A stretch of DNA of 64,000 nt from Metabacillus sp. FJAT-52054 (lineage in GTDB: Bacteria > Bacillota > Bacilli > Bacillales > Bacillaceae): positions 1,116,001 through 1,180,000 of the forward strand of contig NZ_CP147407.1 in assembly GCF_037201815.1 (NCBI RefSeq), in the 5' to 3' direction. The number at the start of each line of letters is the position of its first letter. Positions within the stretch are counted from its first letter, which is position 1. Positions 45,229 to 54,020 of this stretch are shown one piece after another. A program made the translations under genes and the position numbers. The notes under the pieces were generated by a model. That model did no database searches. It worked only from the letters and a program-made list of their open reading frames with translations, and had not been told where the DNA came from.

Positions 45229-45879
45229 GGCTATGTTAATGATTAGTGTGGATTCAATTAATATATTCAGGACTTCAAGATGTGAAGACCTCTTTTAATT
45301 ATATTATCATTAAACTTTCTTTTTAAATCTATCTCTTGTATTGGAATACACCAATGCAAAAAAAATTAGAGTTAAAAGCAGAATAAGACCAATAACTAAT
45401 AAAACTTGATTTTCTAACATCTCACTCAATGCAAATAATAATATGCTCAAGCCAATACCATACATAATTTTACCCATAAATTTGCACAAAGCTACTTCAT
45501 CGTATTCGGCCTTTTCACTGTCAGACATTGTATTATAACCTGCAAGTATTGATGCTCCTTTTCCTTTCGATAGTGTGATAGCGAAAATAAAGAAAGGTAT
45601 TGAAATAACAAGCATAGCAGCTCCCATAAAAATTTGCCTCCTTTCTATAAGTTTCTCTATTGGCCAGAGAATCGAAGTTTAAAATATTTATACGTTCTTA
45701 GTGAATTATAAGTTTCATTAATTGGAACTAGACAGCTCTCTACAAGCCTTTTACTATTCGATGCATGATCACTTCGGTGCTTACCTATTTCTAGGAATTA
45801 AAACCAACTCAAATAATGGTTGTCTTTAACCAGATGTTGATCTGGTGATTACAGCTTTTTCGAGTTATTGAACAAAGCC
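45229..45879. mobile_element. AT-rich block with MITE-like ends carrying a DUF3784 gene (tentative)
   Basis: The left end GGCTATGTTAAT (45229-45240) and the right end, read inverted, GGCTTTGTTCAAT (from 45879) are alike and match the ends of the two 183-bp elements. The block is visibly richer in A and T than its surroundings and holds one gene on the minus strand. No clear 9-base duplication remains in the T-rich flanks. Confidence 0.4.
45310..45627 (-). CDS. DUF3784 membrane protein
   Basis: 105 residues with three hydrophobic segments: one N-terminal (about 3-19), then IGLSILLFALSEML and VLLVIGLILLLTLIFFALVY. The middle GKGASILAGYNTMSDSEKAEYDE is the DUF3784 signature. GAAAGGAGG is upstream of the ATG. 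AT-rich codon use differs from its neighbours, hinting at recent transfer. In other genomes such proteins occur near transporters and in accessory regions; function unknown. Confidence 0.8.
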   Translation of the reverse strand: MGAAMLVISIPFFIFAITLSKGKGASILAGYNTMSDSEKAEYDEVALCKFMGKIMYGIGLSILLFALSEMLENQVLLVIGLILLLTLIFFALVYSNTRDRFKKKV

Positions 45880-45965
45880 TTACTTTTAGAAAAGAGTTAC
45901 AGTTTTTAAAAAATTCCGTCATTTTCCATGTTAAAATAGAATTATCAAAAATCTGGAGGCGGAAA
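45628..45965. other. AT-rich intergenic region before the excalibur gene
   Basis: Holds the upstream region of the DUF3784 gene and a hairpin CCAGAT / ATCTGG near 45831-45846. The right MITE-like end lies at 45871-45879. No open frame with an RBS seen. Confidence 0.5.
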
Positions 45966-46613
45966 ATGACATTTCTAGCGTGGATAAGTATTTTATTGCT
46001 TGCTGTGCTAATCTTTATGGTTATGCGGCTTCATGAATCGGCTAAAAGAAAAATTGCGATTGGAGCCGCTGGAGTTCTTGCTGTCTTTTTCCTCATGCTC
46101 GACCAGCCGGTGACAAGCAGACCATCCTCTGTGGCAGAGGAAACGCCGGTAAAGATAGACTCCTTCTCTGACAAAGAAATTCTGAAGCTAAAGCAGCAGC
46201 TGAAAGAGGCTGAGAGCGCCGGAAAGGAAAATGAACAGATTGCTGAAAAGCTGGAGCAGCAGCTGGCTGATGCAGAAGCGAAAAAAACGCAGGACATTCA
46301 GGCAGCCGTTAAAGCAGCGGAAGACAAAATGACTAAAGCTCATCAGGAAGAGATGAAGCAGGTTCTGGACCATGCCTTCAAGCAGTCAAAAGAAAAGGCA
46401 GAGCCGGTCCAAGCCTATGATGACAGTACCGGCGAACCTGAAACACCGTCGGATAAGCCGTCCGAATTCGATCCTTTTGGACCTGACTTGGATTGCGGAG
46501 ATTTTTCTTCACAGTCTGATGCACAGGAGGTCTATGACGCTGCCGGAGGCCCGGGGAAGGATCCGCATGATTTAGACCGTGATCATGACGGCATGGCTTG
46601 TGACGCCAATTAA
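45966..46613 (+). CDS. Membrane protein with C-terminal excalibur domain
   Basis: 215 residues. Two N-terminal membrane helices (FLAWISILLLAVLIFMVM and IAIGAAGVLAVFFLMLD) precede a coiled coil from about 70 to 145 rich in Glu, Lys, Gln and Ala. An acidic linker leads to an excalibur domain (DLDCGDFSSQSDAQEVYDAA ... DLDRDHDGMACD) from about 175. Excalibur is a calcium-binding domain with two cysteines, often outside the cell. TCTGGAGGCG precedes the ATG. The role is unknown. Confidence 0.82.
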   Translation: MTFLAWISILLLAVLIFMVMRLHESAKRKIAIGAAGVLAVFFLMLDQPVTSRPSSVAEETPVKIDSFSDKEILKLKQQLKEAESAGKENEQIAEKLEQQLADAEAKKTQDIQAAVKAAEDKMTKAHQEEMKQVLDHAFKQSKEKAEPVQAYDDSTGEPETPSDKPSEFDPFGPDLDCGDFSSQSDAQEVYDAAGGPGKDPHDLDRDHDGMACDAN

Positions 46614-46703
46614 GCTCTCCATTTTTAGGAAGAAAGTCGGTTTAAGCCTTGTCCATTTCGTTTTCTTTTAATATAATATATTTAGAATTTTTTTAAAATA
46701 TAA

Positions 46704-46721
46704 TGAATGACTATTCATTCA
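46704..46721. promoter_or_regulatory. FadR (YsiA-type) operator upstream of lcfB
   Basis: TGAATGACTATTCATTCA fits the B. subtilis FadR consensus TGAATGAMTANTCATTCA at every position; 7-base arms with a 4-base centre. 18 bases separate it from the lcfB ATG. FadR is released by long-chain acyl-CoA. Confidence 0.85.
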
Positions 46722-46739
46722 TTGTTAGGGGTTGGGAGA

Positions 46740-48302
46740 ATGAATGTAAGTTCACGGTTATCTGAAACAGCTGGGCAATATGGGGAAAAGCCAGCTTATT
46801 ACTTCGAAGGTCAGGCTGTTTCTTACAGACAGCTTGATGGGATGGTCAGCCAATTTGCAGCAAATCTGCAAGTGATGGGAATTGAAAAAGGGGATCATGT
46901 AGCTTTACTGCTTGGAAATTCTCCGTATTTTGTCATTGGCATGTATGGGGCATTAAGAGCAGGTGCAACCGTTATTCCGGTGAATCCGATTTATACACCG
47001 GCTGAGATTGGGTATATCCTGAGCAATGGAGATGTTAAAGGGGTCATTGCACTGGACTTGCTGCTGCCGATGTTTGAACAAATGGATGCTCAGCTTCCTG
47101 GACTGGAGCATATTATTTTTTGTGAAACACCGCCATCAGAAAATAAGCAATTCAATATAGAAGACGCATCGATCCGGACAAAAATGAAATCGTTTACAAG
47201 CTTGCTGTCAGCAGGCAGTTCCATCTTTAGCCCTCCAAAGCTTGATGAAGAGGATCTTGCTGTTATTTTGTATACATCCGGAACAACAGGGAAGCCGAAG
47301 GGCGCGATGCTGACTCATAAAAATATTTACAGCAACGCTTCGGATGTTGCCGCGTATTTAAAAATGAATGATCAGGATAAAGTTGTTGCTACCCTGCCGA
47401 TGTTTCATGTTTTTTGCCTGACAGTGTCCTTAAATGCCCCGCTGATGAACGGTGCTTCGCTCATTATTGTTCCGAGGTTCAGCCCTAAAGAGGTCTTCAG
47501 GCTGATCAAGGAATATCAGGCAACCGTGTTTGCGGGAGTTCCGACCATGTATAACTTTATGCTTCAATATGAGAATGGACTTCAAGAAGATGTGGAGTCG
47601 CTGAGGCTGTGCATTTCGGGAGGAGCCTCCATGCCTGTTGCGCTTCTGAAGGGCTTTGAGCAGAAATTTAAAGTGGTTATTTCCGAGGGGTACGGATTAT
47701 CGGAGGCGTCGCCGGTAACGTGCTTTAATCCTCTGGACCGGCCGCGAAAAGCCGGATCAATCGGGATGAACATCCTGAACGTTGAAAACAAAGTGGTGAA
47801 CGAACTTGGCGAAGAAGTCCCTCCGAACCAGGTAGGAGAACTGATTGCGAAAGGGCCTAATATCATGAGGGGCTATTACAAAATGCCGGAGGAAACCGCC
47901 CACACGATTCGTGACGGATGGCTTTATACGGGTGATCTTGCCAGAATGGATGAGGAAGGCTATTTCTACATCGTCGACAGGAAAAAGGACATGATTATTG
48001 TCGGCGGGTATAATGTATATCCGCGCGAAGTAGAAGAGGTTTATTACAATCATCCTGAAATTACAGAGGCTGCGGTGCTTGGAATACCAGACCCGGAGCA
48101 GGGAGAAGCGGTTCTATGCTATATTGTGACGACGAACCCGAATTTAACAGCGGAGTCACTAATTGAGTATGGGAAAGGGCAGCTTGCAAAATATAAAGTA
48201 CCATCCGTCATAGAATTTTTGGATGAACTGCCTAAAAATACAACCGGCAAAATTCTTCGCCGTGCACTCAAGGAGCAAGTTGCGGAAAGATCACGTTTAT
48301 GA
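46740..48302 (+). CDS. lcfB: Long-chain acyl-CoA ligase LcfB (YhfL)
   Basis: 520-residue AMP-forming fatty acid activating enzyme. P-loop [11 protein letters not shown] starts at 178, GYGLSEASP lies near 319, [20 protein letters not shown] near 397 and the catalytic lysine is K504 in NTTGKILRR. The ATG at 46740 is preferred; the frame opens earlier over the FadR site. It overlaps the next gene by 4 bases (ATGA). Second acyl-CoA ligase of the window, this one clearly under a FadR-type operator. Confidence 0.92.
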   Translation: MNVSSRLSETAGQYGEKPAYYFEGQAVSYRQLDGMVSQFAANLQVMGIEKGDHVALLLGNSPYFVIGMYGALRAGATVIPVNPIYTPAEIGYILSNGDVKGVIALDLLLPMFEQMDAQLPGLEHIIFCETPPSENKQFNIEDASIRTKMKSFTSLLSAGSSIFSPPKLDEEDLAVILYTSGTTGKPKGAMLTHKNIYSNASDVAAYLKMNDQDKVVATLPMFHVFCLTVSLNAPLMNGASLIIVPRFSPKEVFRLIKEYQATVFAGVPTMYNFMLQYENGLQEDVESLRLCISGGASMPVALLKGFEQKFKVVISEGYGLSEASPVTCFNPLDRPRKAGSIGMNILNVENKVVNELGEEVPPNQVGELIAKGPNIMRGYYKMPEETAHTIRDGWLYTGDLARMDEEGYFYIVDRKKDMIIVGGYNVYPREVEEVYYNHPEITEAAVLGIPDPEQGEAVLCYIVTTNPNLTAESLIEYGKGQLAKYKVPSVIEFLDELPKNTTGKILRRALKEQVAERSRL

Positions 48303-49075
48303 GTCTGATTGATTTTTCAAAGGGAAATGGCATAGCCCATGTCACCATTAATCGTCCGGACGTACTGAACTGCTTCAGCTACCAGACGCTCCTTGATCTG
48401 GAACAGGCAGTGGAAGAAATCCGGATTGACCGGGAAATTCGAACCGTCATTATCAGAGGAGCCGGGGAAAAAGCGTTCAGTGCAGGAGCGGATCTGAAGG
48501 AAAGAAAGACACTTACAGATGAACAGGTGAAACGGAATCTGTTTAAAATGGGCGAAGTGCTGACGAAAATAGAACAGCTTCCTCAGCCTGTCATTGCAGC
48601 GATTAACGGCTTTGCATTTGGCGGAGGGCTGGAGCTTGCATTAGCCTGCGATTTCAGGATTATGTCGGATCATACTCAAATCGGCCTTACCGAAACAGGA
48701 CTTGGCATTATCCCCGGAGCAGGGGGAACACAGCGCCTGCCAAGATTAATTGGTACGTCCAAAGCGCTCGAACTTATTGTAAAAGCGAAAAAATTGACTG
48801 CAGCAGATGCGCTTGCTTACGGCTTAATTAATGAAGCCGTTCCATCTGAGCAGCTGATCGATACATGCATGGACTGGGCTGCAGCTATCGCCCAAAACGC
48901 GCCTATTGCCGTACAGCAGGCTAAGTTCGCAGTGAAAAATGGAATGAACACTGATTTGCAGACAGGCATGCAGATTGAACGGAAGGCATACGAAGTAACC
49001 ATACCAACGGAAGACCGGTTAGAAGCGCTTCAGGCATTCAGCGAGAAACGAAAACCGGAGTTTAAAGGGAGATAA
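48299..49075 (+). CDS. Enoyl-CoA hydratase, FadB-like
   Basis: 258-residue crotonase. The oxyanion-hole segment [11 protein letters not shown] lies near 60-70 and [18 protein letters not shown] near 102-119. The catalytic segment [20 protein letters not shown] near 130-149 carries the typical glutamate, so hydratase activity is likely; this differs from the operon copy at 5395. Coupled to lcfB by ATGA overlap, so under the same FadR control. Confidence 0.92.
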   Translation: MSLIDFSKGNGIAHVTINRPDVLNCFSYQTLLDLEQAVEEIRIDREIRTVIIRGAGEKAFSAGADLKERKTLTDEQVKRNLFKMGEVLTKIEQLPQPVIAAINGFAFGGGLELALACDFRIMSDHTQIGLTETGLGIIPGAGGTQRLPRLIGTSKALELIVKAKKLTAADALAYGLINEAVPSEQLIDTCMDWAAAIAQNAPIAVQQAKFAVKNGMNTDLQTGMQIERKAYEVTIPTEDRLEALQAFSEKRKPEFKGR

Positions 49076-49189
49076 TGAATGAGCGGCTGGCTTAAAAAGG
49101 GGAAACGATGCCTCTTTTGGGGTCAGCTTTTTTGTGCGGAGTCGGTTCCCGGAGGACTAGTTGGCTGGGTTTTACTACACTGGGTGCGG

Positions 49190-49446
49190 CCGGTGCCAGT
49201 CCCGTCATGCTTCACCGCATCAGGGGACAGAGGCTCCATCCGATTAACCCTTGTGGCTCAATGGCTTTCGGAGGAGGTGCCGGAGCTTTAGTGCGGTAAA
49301 AACTTTGGGGACTGGCACGGTGCCAGTCCCCTTATGCTTCACTGCAGCAAGGGACAGAGGCATCTGCCGATAAACCCTTATAGCCCAATGGTTTTCAGAG
49401 GAAGTGCCAGAGCTTTAGTACGGTAAAATACTGCGGGACTGGCACC
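49190..49446. repeat. Pair of 127-bp repeat units with palindromic junction (locus 2)
   Basis: Anchors CTTCACCGCA at 49210 and CTTCACTGCA at 49337 (period 127). The same palindrome GGGACTGGCAC / GTGCCAGTCCC joins the units at about 49307-49330. Diverged copy of the pair at 42969. Open frames across it have no RBS. The rest of 49076-49484 shows nothing else. Confidence 0.82.
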
Positions 49447-49484
49447 ACTTCTTTGAGCTCCGCCTTCCATCCTCTTTTCGTTTT

Positions 49485-49856
49485 TCATTTAGCCCAAGCC
49501 TCATCTGCAATAGAACTTACTTCAGGATTAGAATGATAATTATAGTCTTTTATCCGGTTGGTGCTAAAAAACAACGTCTCCGTTTTCCCCTCAAAAAGCT
49601 TGATTGAATAGGTATATCCGGCTCCTTTATCCTGGTTTTCATCCGGTATGAATTTGACATTTTTCAGGTTGGCAAGGAATTCTTTTACTTTGGATTTTTC
49701 CTTTATGGTTTTCGTTTCGCCATTTCCATTTGTAAGGTGAATTTCCGTCACCTTATTCAAATTTTTCCCGTAAATTTCAGAAAATGTTTCGGTCTGAGGC
49801 ATACAGCCGGCTGCTATGCCTGCTAACAGAATCGCCGATATAAGAATTTTTTTCAT
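49485..49856 (-). CDS. yhfM: YhfM-like lipoprotein
   Basis: 123 residues with signal peptide and lipobox IAAGC (lipidated cysteine at residue 18). The mature part is a small strand-rich domain (TEIHLTNGNGETKTIKEKSK ... YTYSIKLFEGKTETLFFSTN). It lies between lcfB and yhfN, the place of yhfM in B. subtilis. An RBS AAGGGGATATTC is upstream. Function unknown. Confidence 0.7.
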   Translation of the reverse strand: MKKILISAILLAGIAAGCMPQTETFSEIYGKNLNKVTEIHLTNGNGETKTIKEKSKVKEFLANLKNVKFIPDENQDKGAGYTYSIKLFEGKTETLFFSTNRIKDYNYHSNPEVSSIADEAWAK

Positions 49857-49935
49857 GAATATCCCCTTAAATAATCAAACTTGTTCAAAAAATCAAACAA
49901 TTGTATACTATATAAAACAAATTGAAGGAGCAGAG

Positions 49936-50487
49936 ATGATTGATATTCAAAAGCAGATTTCGATGAATCTAAAACGGATCCGTAAGATGAGGGGCTTAAG
50001 TCTGGACCGGGTTTCCGCCCTTTCCGGGGTGAGCAAAGGAATGCTTTCCCAGATTGAGAACGGGGATTCGAGCCCTACCGTGTCCACTCTTTGGAAAATT
50101 GCCAATGGTCTGGAAGTCTCTTTTTCTTCTTTAGTCGAAGAAAAAGAGAGTGAGGTTTCAGTTGTTAGGGGGATAGAAGCAGCGGCGATTAAAGGAAATG
50201 AAGGTTTGTATCAAGTATTCTCCTATTTTCCTTACGAGGAATCCCGCCGGTTTGAAATTTACCGGATGGAGCTGCTGCCAGGCTGCCGTCAGGTATCGGA
50301 CCCGCACCATGGAGGAGCAGAGGAATATTTGTATGCGGCAGAAGGCAGTATTTCAGTTGAAATTGGAAGCCGGGTAATCACTCTGGGTAAAGGGGACGCA
50401 TTGAGATTCAGGGCTCACGAGAATCATATTTATGAAAACAAGACCAATGATAAGGCGGTTTGTCATCTGCTAATCTATTATCCATGA
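49936..50487 (+). CDS. XRE-cupin transcriptional regulator
   Basis: 183 residues. An XRE helix-turn-helix at about 10-65 (RIRKMRGLSLDRVSALSGVS and MLSQIENGDSSPTVSTLWKI) is followed by a C-terminal cupin (ELLPGCRQVSDPHHGGAEEY ... EIGSRVITLGKGDALRFRA) that binds a small ligand or metal. ATG 49936 follows GAAGGAG. Placed 14 bases before azlC, so it probably controls branched-chain amino acid export. Related regulators act on amino acid or polyamine genes. Confidence 0.88.
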   Translation: MIDIQKQISMNLKRIRKMRGLSLDRVSALSGVSKGMLSQIENGDSSPTVSTLWKIANGLEVSFSSLVEEKESEVSVVRGIEAAAIKGNEGLYQVFSYFPYEESRRFEIYRMELLPGCRQVSDPHHGGAEEYLYAAEGSISVEIGSRVITLGKGDALRFRAHENHIYENKTNDKAVCHLLIYYP

Positions 50488-50501
50488 TAGGAGGGGATCG
50501 T

Positions 50502-51224
50502 ATGCAGCCAGCTGCTGCATATGAAAGAAAATCATCGTTCGGAGAAGGGATGCAGGCGGGCATTTCGATTGCGGTCGGGTATATGCCGGTTGCCCTGACG
50601 TTTGGGTTAATTGCAAAATCAACCGGCTTAAGTTTGGCTGAAGCGGTAATGATGAGCTTGTTTGTTTTTGCGGGAGCGGCTCAATACATATCATTGAATC
50701 TGATTGCAGCCGGAACGGGAGCTTTTGAAATTGTCTTTACCACATTTATTTTGAATATCCGCCATTTTCTGATGGCTGCATCTCTAAATGAGCGGGCGGA
50801 GGAAGCTCCTTCATGGAAAAAAGCTTTATACGCATTCGGGATAACGGATGAGACGTTTTCGGTTGCATCGCTGAAACAGGGCAGGCTCACGACTGGCTAT
50901 ATGTTTGGATTAATTTTCATTTCTTATTCAAGCTGGGTTGTGTTTACCGGAATTGGCCACTGGGCAGGAAACCTGCTGCCGGTTCTCCTCCAGGAGAGCA
51001 TGTCGATTGCTTTGTACGCACTTTTTATCGGTCTCCTTGTGCCTTCACTAAAAGGACAGCGCAAAGTCATGGTCCTTGCGGCAAGTGCGGCCGTCTTTAA
51101 TTCCCTCCTTGTTCTATCTGGATATTTATCAGGAGGCTGGTCAATTGTGCTTGCCACGCTTATCTCTGCTATAGGGGTCGAACTGATCTGGAGAGGGAGA
51201 AAGGAGGCAACGGAAAATGAGTGA
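50502..51224 (+). CDS. azlC: AzlC-family amino acid exporter, large subunit
   Basis: 240-residue membrane protein with about six to seven helices. The N-terminal GMQAGISIAVGYMPVALTFG and FVFAGAAQYISLNLIAAG are typical of AzlC, which pairs with AzlD to export branched-chain amino acids or their analogues. ATG 50502 follows GGAGGGG (50490-50496); the longer frame starts inside the regulator gene. Its end overlaps azlD by 8 bases. Confidence 0.9.
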   Translation: MQPAAAYERKSSFGEGMQAGISIAVGYMPVALTFGLIAKSTGLSLAEAVMMSLFVFAGAAQYISLNLIAAGTGAFEIVFTTFILNIRHFLMAASLNERAEEAPSWKKALYAFGITDETFSVASLKQGRLTTGYMFGLIFISYSSWVVFTGIGHWAGNLLPVLLQESMSIALYALFIGLLVPSLKGQRKVMVLAASAAVFNSLLVLSGYLSGGWSIVLATLISAIGVELIWRGRKEATENE

Positions 51225-51525
51225 ATCCATGATTCTCCTTATTGCAGGTATGGCAGTGGCTACCTACATTCCAAGAATGGTCCCTTTTCTTGTTTTCAGA
51301 GGTTCGGCTCTCCCGGATTTCCTGCAGAATGTATTGAAAAATGTCCCTTACGCCATTCTTGGGGCATTGATTGTTCCCGCCATCTTCATGACGGATAAAG
51401 GATTTATATTCGGTGCTGTGGGAGCGGCTGCCGCATTCGCGGCCGGGTACCTTGGCTGGAATGTTATTTTCGTTGTGCTTGCTTCAATTCTCGCAGTCAT
51501 GGGATACGCGTACTTTTTTAGCTGA
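51217..51525 (+). CDS. azlD: AzlD-family amino acid exporter, small subunit
   Basis: 102-residue protein with about three to four helices; the conserved ATYIPRMVPFLVFRG at residues 15-29 and YAILGALIVPAIFM near 46 match AzlD. Overlaps azlC by 8 bases with AAAGGAGG in the end of azlC. The pair forms the transporter. Confidence 0.9.
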   Translation: MSESMILLIAGMAVATYIPRMVPFLVFRGSALPDFLQNVLKNVPYAILGALIVPAIFMTDKGFIFGAVGAAAAFAAGYLGWNVIFVVLASILAVMGYAYFFS

Positions 51526-51539
51526 GCAGTTCTATTTAG

Positions 51540-51574
51540 GCCCTGTTTGACTTACACTAGTACAAACAGGGCTT
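51540..51574 (+). terminator. Hairpin after azlD
   Basis: GCCCTGTTTG / CAAACAGGGC, a perfect 10-pair stem, but followed by only two T; weak terminator. Confidence 0.55.
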
Positions 51575-51596
51575 GGTTCATGAGGAGGACGGCAGC

Positions 51597-52865
51597 ATGC
51601 GAAGATGGCTGACTGCATCGGTACTTGGTTATTTTCTGTACGGCCTTTTTATTTATTGGTATTTATTTATGACGTCAGATGGAGCTCTCCCGCAGCATTT
51701 GGAAGGGACACCGGCTGATCCGAAGACTTTTATGAATGGCAGGGAGCTGCTGCTTTCTGAACAATATTCGAAAATAAAAGACTTTCTCTTTTTTGTGACA
51801 GCACCATTTGAATGGTTTTTGTTTTTAGTCATGCTCATAACCGGACTTGCGCGCAAGTTTCAGCATTGGGCAGAAGGAACATCCCGTTTTTTTGCAGTGA
51901 GAACCGCCATCTTCTGGTTCTGGGTTTCGCTTGTCATAAGTACAGTGTCTCTTCCAGTTGAATACATCAGCTATTATTTATCCAAATCCTATCACATTTC
52001 CACACAGACCTTTCCGAGCTGGATGAAGGATCAGCTGATTGATTTTTGGACAAATTACGCCATTATGGTCCTGATTGTGGGAGTACTCGTCTTTCTAATC
52101 CGTAAATTTCATAAGCGCTGGTGGCTGGCAGCATGGGCGCTGTCGGTTCCGTTTTCCTTATTTATGATGTTTCTGCAGCCAGTCGTTCTCGACCCTCTAT
52201 ACAATGCCTTTTACCCTCTTAAAAATAAAGATCTGGAGACGAAAATCCTGGAAGTGGCAAAGCGGGCTGATATACCAGCCGAGCATGTGTATGAAGTGAA
52301 TATGTCCGAGAAAACGAATTCGATGAATGCATATGTAACAGGAATCGGCTCCAACTCGAGAATCGTCTTGTGGGATACCACGCTTGAAAAGCTTGATGAA
52401 AAAGAAATTTTGTTCATCATGGCCCATGAGATGGGGCATTACGTAATGAAGCATATTTACATCGGAATCGGTGGATATCTGCTGCTTTCGTTTGCAGGGC
52501 TATTCCTCGTCAAACAGCTAATGGAGTGGCTGATCAGTCAAAGAGGAAAGAGGCTGAACATTCAGTCCTCTGGACAGCTGGCTGCCATGCCTCTTTTCTT
52601 CCTGCTGATCGGGGTGCTTTCCTTTGCATCCAGTCCACTGACAAACGCAGTTTCCCGCATGCAGGAAAAATCTGCGGATATGTATGCAATTGAAATGACC
52701 CGGGATAAAGAGTCCGCGGTTCAAACCTTTCAGGCGCTCTCTAAAAGCAGCTTGAGCCGGGTGAATCCGCCTGAGCTTGTAAAGCAATTCCGCTACACCC
52801 ACCCAACGATGGCCGAGCGGATTACGTATATGGATGAATTGGTTATCCTCGAAAATAATAAGTAG
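51597..52865 (+). CDS. yhfN: M48-family membrane metalloprotease YhfN (Ste24-like)
   Basis: 422-residue integral membrane zinc protease. The HEMGH motif is at 277-281 with a distant glutamate in EKSADMYAIEMTRD. About six to seven helices, with the motif between two membrane pairs as in CAAX protease Ste24. The ATG at 51597 follows GAGGAGG (51581-51587). Likely clears or processes membrane proteins; substrate unknown. Confidence 0.9.
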   Translation: MRRWLTASVLGYFLYGLFIYWYLFMTSDGALPQHLEGTPADPKTFMNGRELLLSEQYSKIKDFLFFVTAPFEWFLFLVMLITGLARKFQHWAEGTSRFFAVRTAIFWFWVSLVISTVSLPVEYISYYLSKSYHISTQTFPSWMKDQLIDFWTNYAIMVLIVGVLVFLIRKFHKRWWLAAWALSVPFSLFMMFLQPVVLDPLYNAFYPLKNKDLETKILEVAKRADIPAEHVYEVNMSEKTNSMNAYVTGIGSNSRIVLWDTTLEKLDEKEILFIMAHEMGHYVMKHIYIGIGGYLLLSFAGLFLVKQLMEWLISQRGKRLNIQSSGQLAAMPLFFLLIGVLSFASSPLTNAVSRMQEKSADMYAIEMTRDKESAVQTFQALSKSSLSRVNPPELVKQFRYTHPTMAERITYMDELVILENNK

Positions 52866-52872
52866 CATGTTG

Positions 52873-52909
52873 GAGTGTGCAATCCTTAAGTGGGTTCGCA
52901 CTCTTTTTC
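52873..52909 (+). terminator. Terminator of yhfN
   Basis: GAGTGTG / CGCACTC with G-T pair, then five T. Confidence 0.7.
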
Positions 52910-52981
52910 ATACGAAAGGAAAAAGGGAATGGGGGAGGAAGTGAAGAAAGTAGTATAGTGGATCATTCGAGGGGGGATGGA

Positions 52982-53998
52982 ATGAGAACAGCTTTGCCGT
53001 CGCAAATATTTTTGAATTTCTCGGCAAACGAATGCAAAGGCTCAAGCAGGCTGTACGAAATCCTGTCAAAAGAGATGGCTCAAGACGAAGAGCTGCTTGT
53101 ACTTTCCTTAAAAGCGAAAACGGGACAGCCTCTTCCGAATCTGTTTTTTGGAGCAGTCCATTATCTGCTGCTGAAAGGAGCAGATCACAGGCTTTATGAC
53201 ATTTATCAAAATCCTGTGGATGAGGAGATCTGGTTTCCTATGTTTAAAGAGTTTTGTCTTGCGCATAAAAAAGAAATTGTCCTTTTGCTTGAGACGAAGC
53301 TTGTCCAAACGAATGAAGTGAGAAGATGCGCTTATCTTTTTCCTGTTTTTCAATACATATATGAATGGACGAACAAACCGCTTGCCTTGCTTGAGATAGG
53401 TACGAGCGCCGGACTGCAGCTGCTTTGGGATCAGTATGCTTATTCGTATGGAACGGGAGAGGTGTATGGGAACACCACAGCCGATTTGCGAATCCAGTCG
53501 GAATGGATTGGGGGAAAAGAGCCTTCTTTGAAAAAGCACGTTCCTCCGGTCTCTGTAAGAATGGGATTTGATTTAAATATTGTGGACGTAAAGGATCCAG
53601 AGGAGTACTTGTGGATGAAGGCACTCATTTGGCCCGAACACAAAGAGCGTCTCACTATGTTTGAGCGGGCAGCAAGCTTAGCGGGTTCGCAGCCTGCCCA
53701 TTTTATTGAAGGGGATGGGACGAAGCTGCTGACATCTTCTGCTGAAGCCGTGCCAGCTGATTCCGTCATCTGTGTGTTCCATACACACGTTGCTAATCAA
53801 CTGCCTGACGAAGCAATAGAGCGGCTGCTTTCAAGCATACAGGAAATAGGACGGAGACGGGATGTGTTCCACCTCTACAATAATATAGAGGATCGCTTTC
53901 TGCACTTAGATTATCGGCTGGATGGGAAAGAGTATACGAATACAATAGCGGAAACCGATGGCCATGGGCGCTGGTTTAAATGGCTGCTGGAAATATAG
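52982..53998 (+). CDS. DUF2332 family protein
   Basis: 338 residues. The segment LLEIGTSAGLQLLWDQYAY near residues 137-155 is a nucleotide- or SAM-binding-like glycine motif and is diagnostic for DUF2332. VFHTHVANQLPDEA near 262 is also conserved. The ATG at 52982 follows a GAGGGGGGATGG site; the longer frame starts in the terminator of yhfN. Fold is methyltransferase-like; the function is unknown. Confidence 0.8.
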   Translation: MRTALPSQIFLNFSANECKGSSRLYEILSKEMAQDEELLVLSLKAKTGQPLPNLFFGAVHYLLLKGADHRLYDIYQNPVDEEIWFPMFKEFCLAHKKEIVLLLETKLVQTNEVRRCAYLFPVFQYIYEWTNKPLALLEIGTSAGLQLLWDQYAYSYGTGEVYGNTTADLRIQSEWIGGKEPSLKKHVPPVSVRMGFDLNIVDVKDPEEYLWMKALIWPEHKERLTMFERAASLAGSQPAHFIEGDGTKLLTSSAEAVPADSVICVFHTHVANQLPDEAIERLLSSIQEIGRRRDVFHLYNNIEDRFLHLDYRLDGKEYTNTIAETDGHGRWFKWLLEI

Positions 53999-54020
53999 CT
54001 AACTATAGGAGGCATACATA

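Noticed and set aside
49079..49299. Two short plus-strand open frames after the enoyl-CoA hydratase gene
   Set aside because: They lie in the 127-bp repeat units and overlap each other in different frames; no family features.
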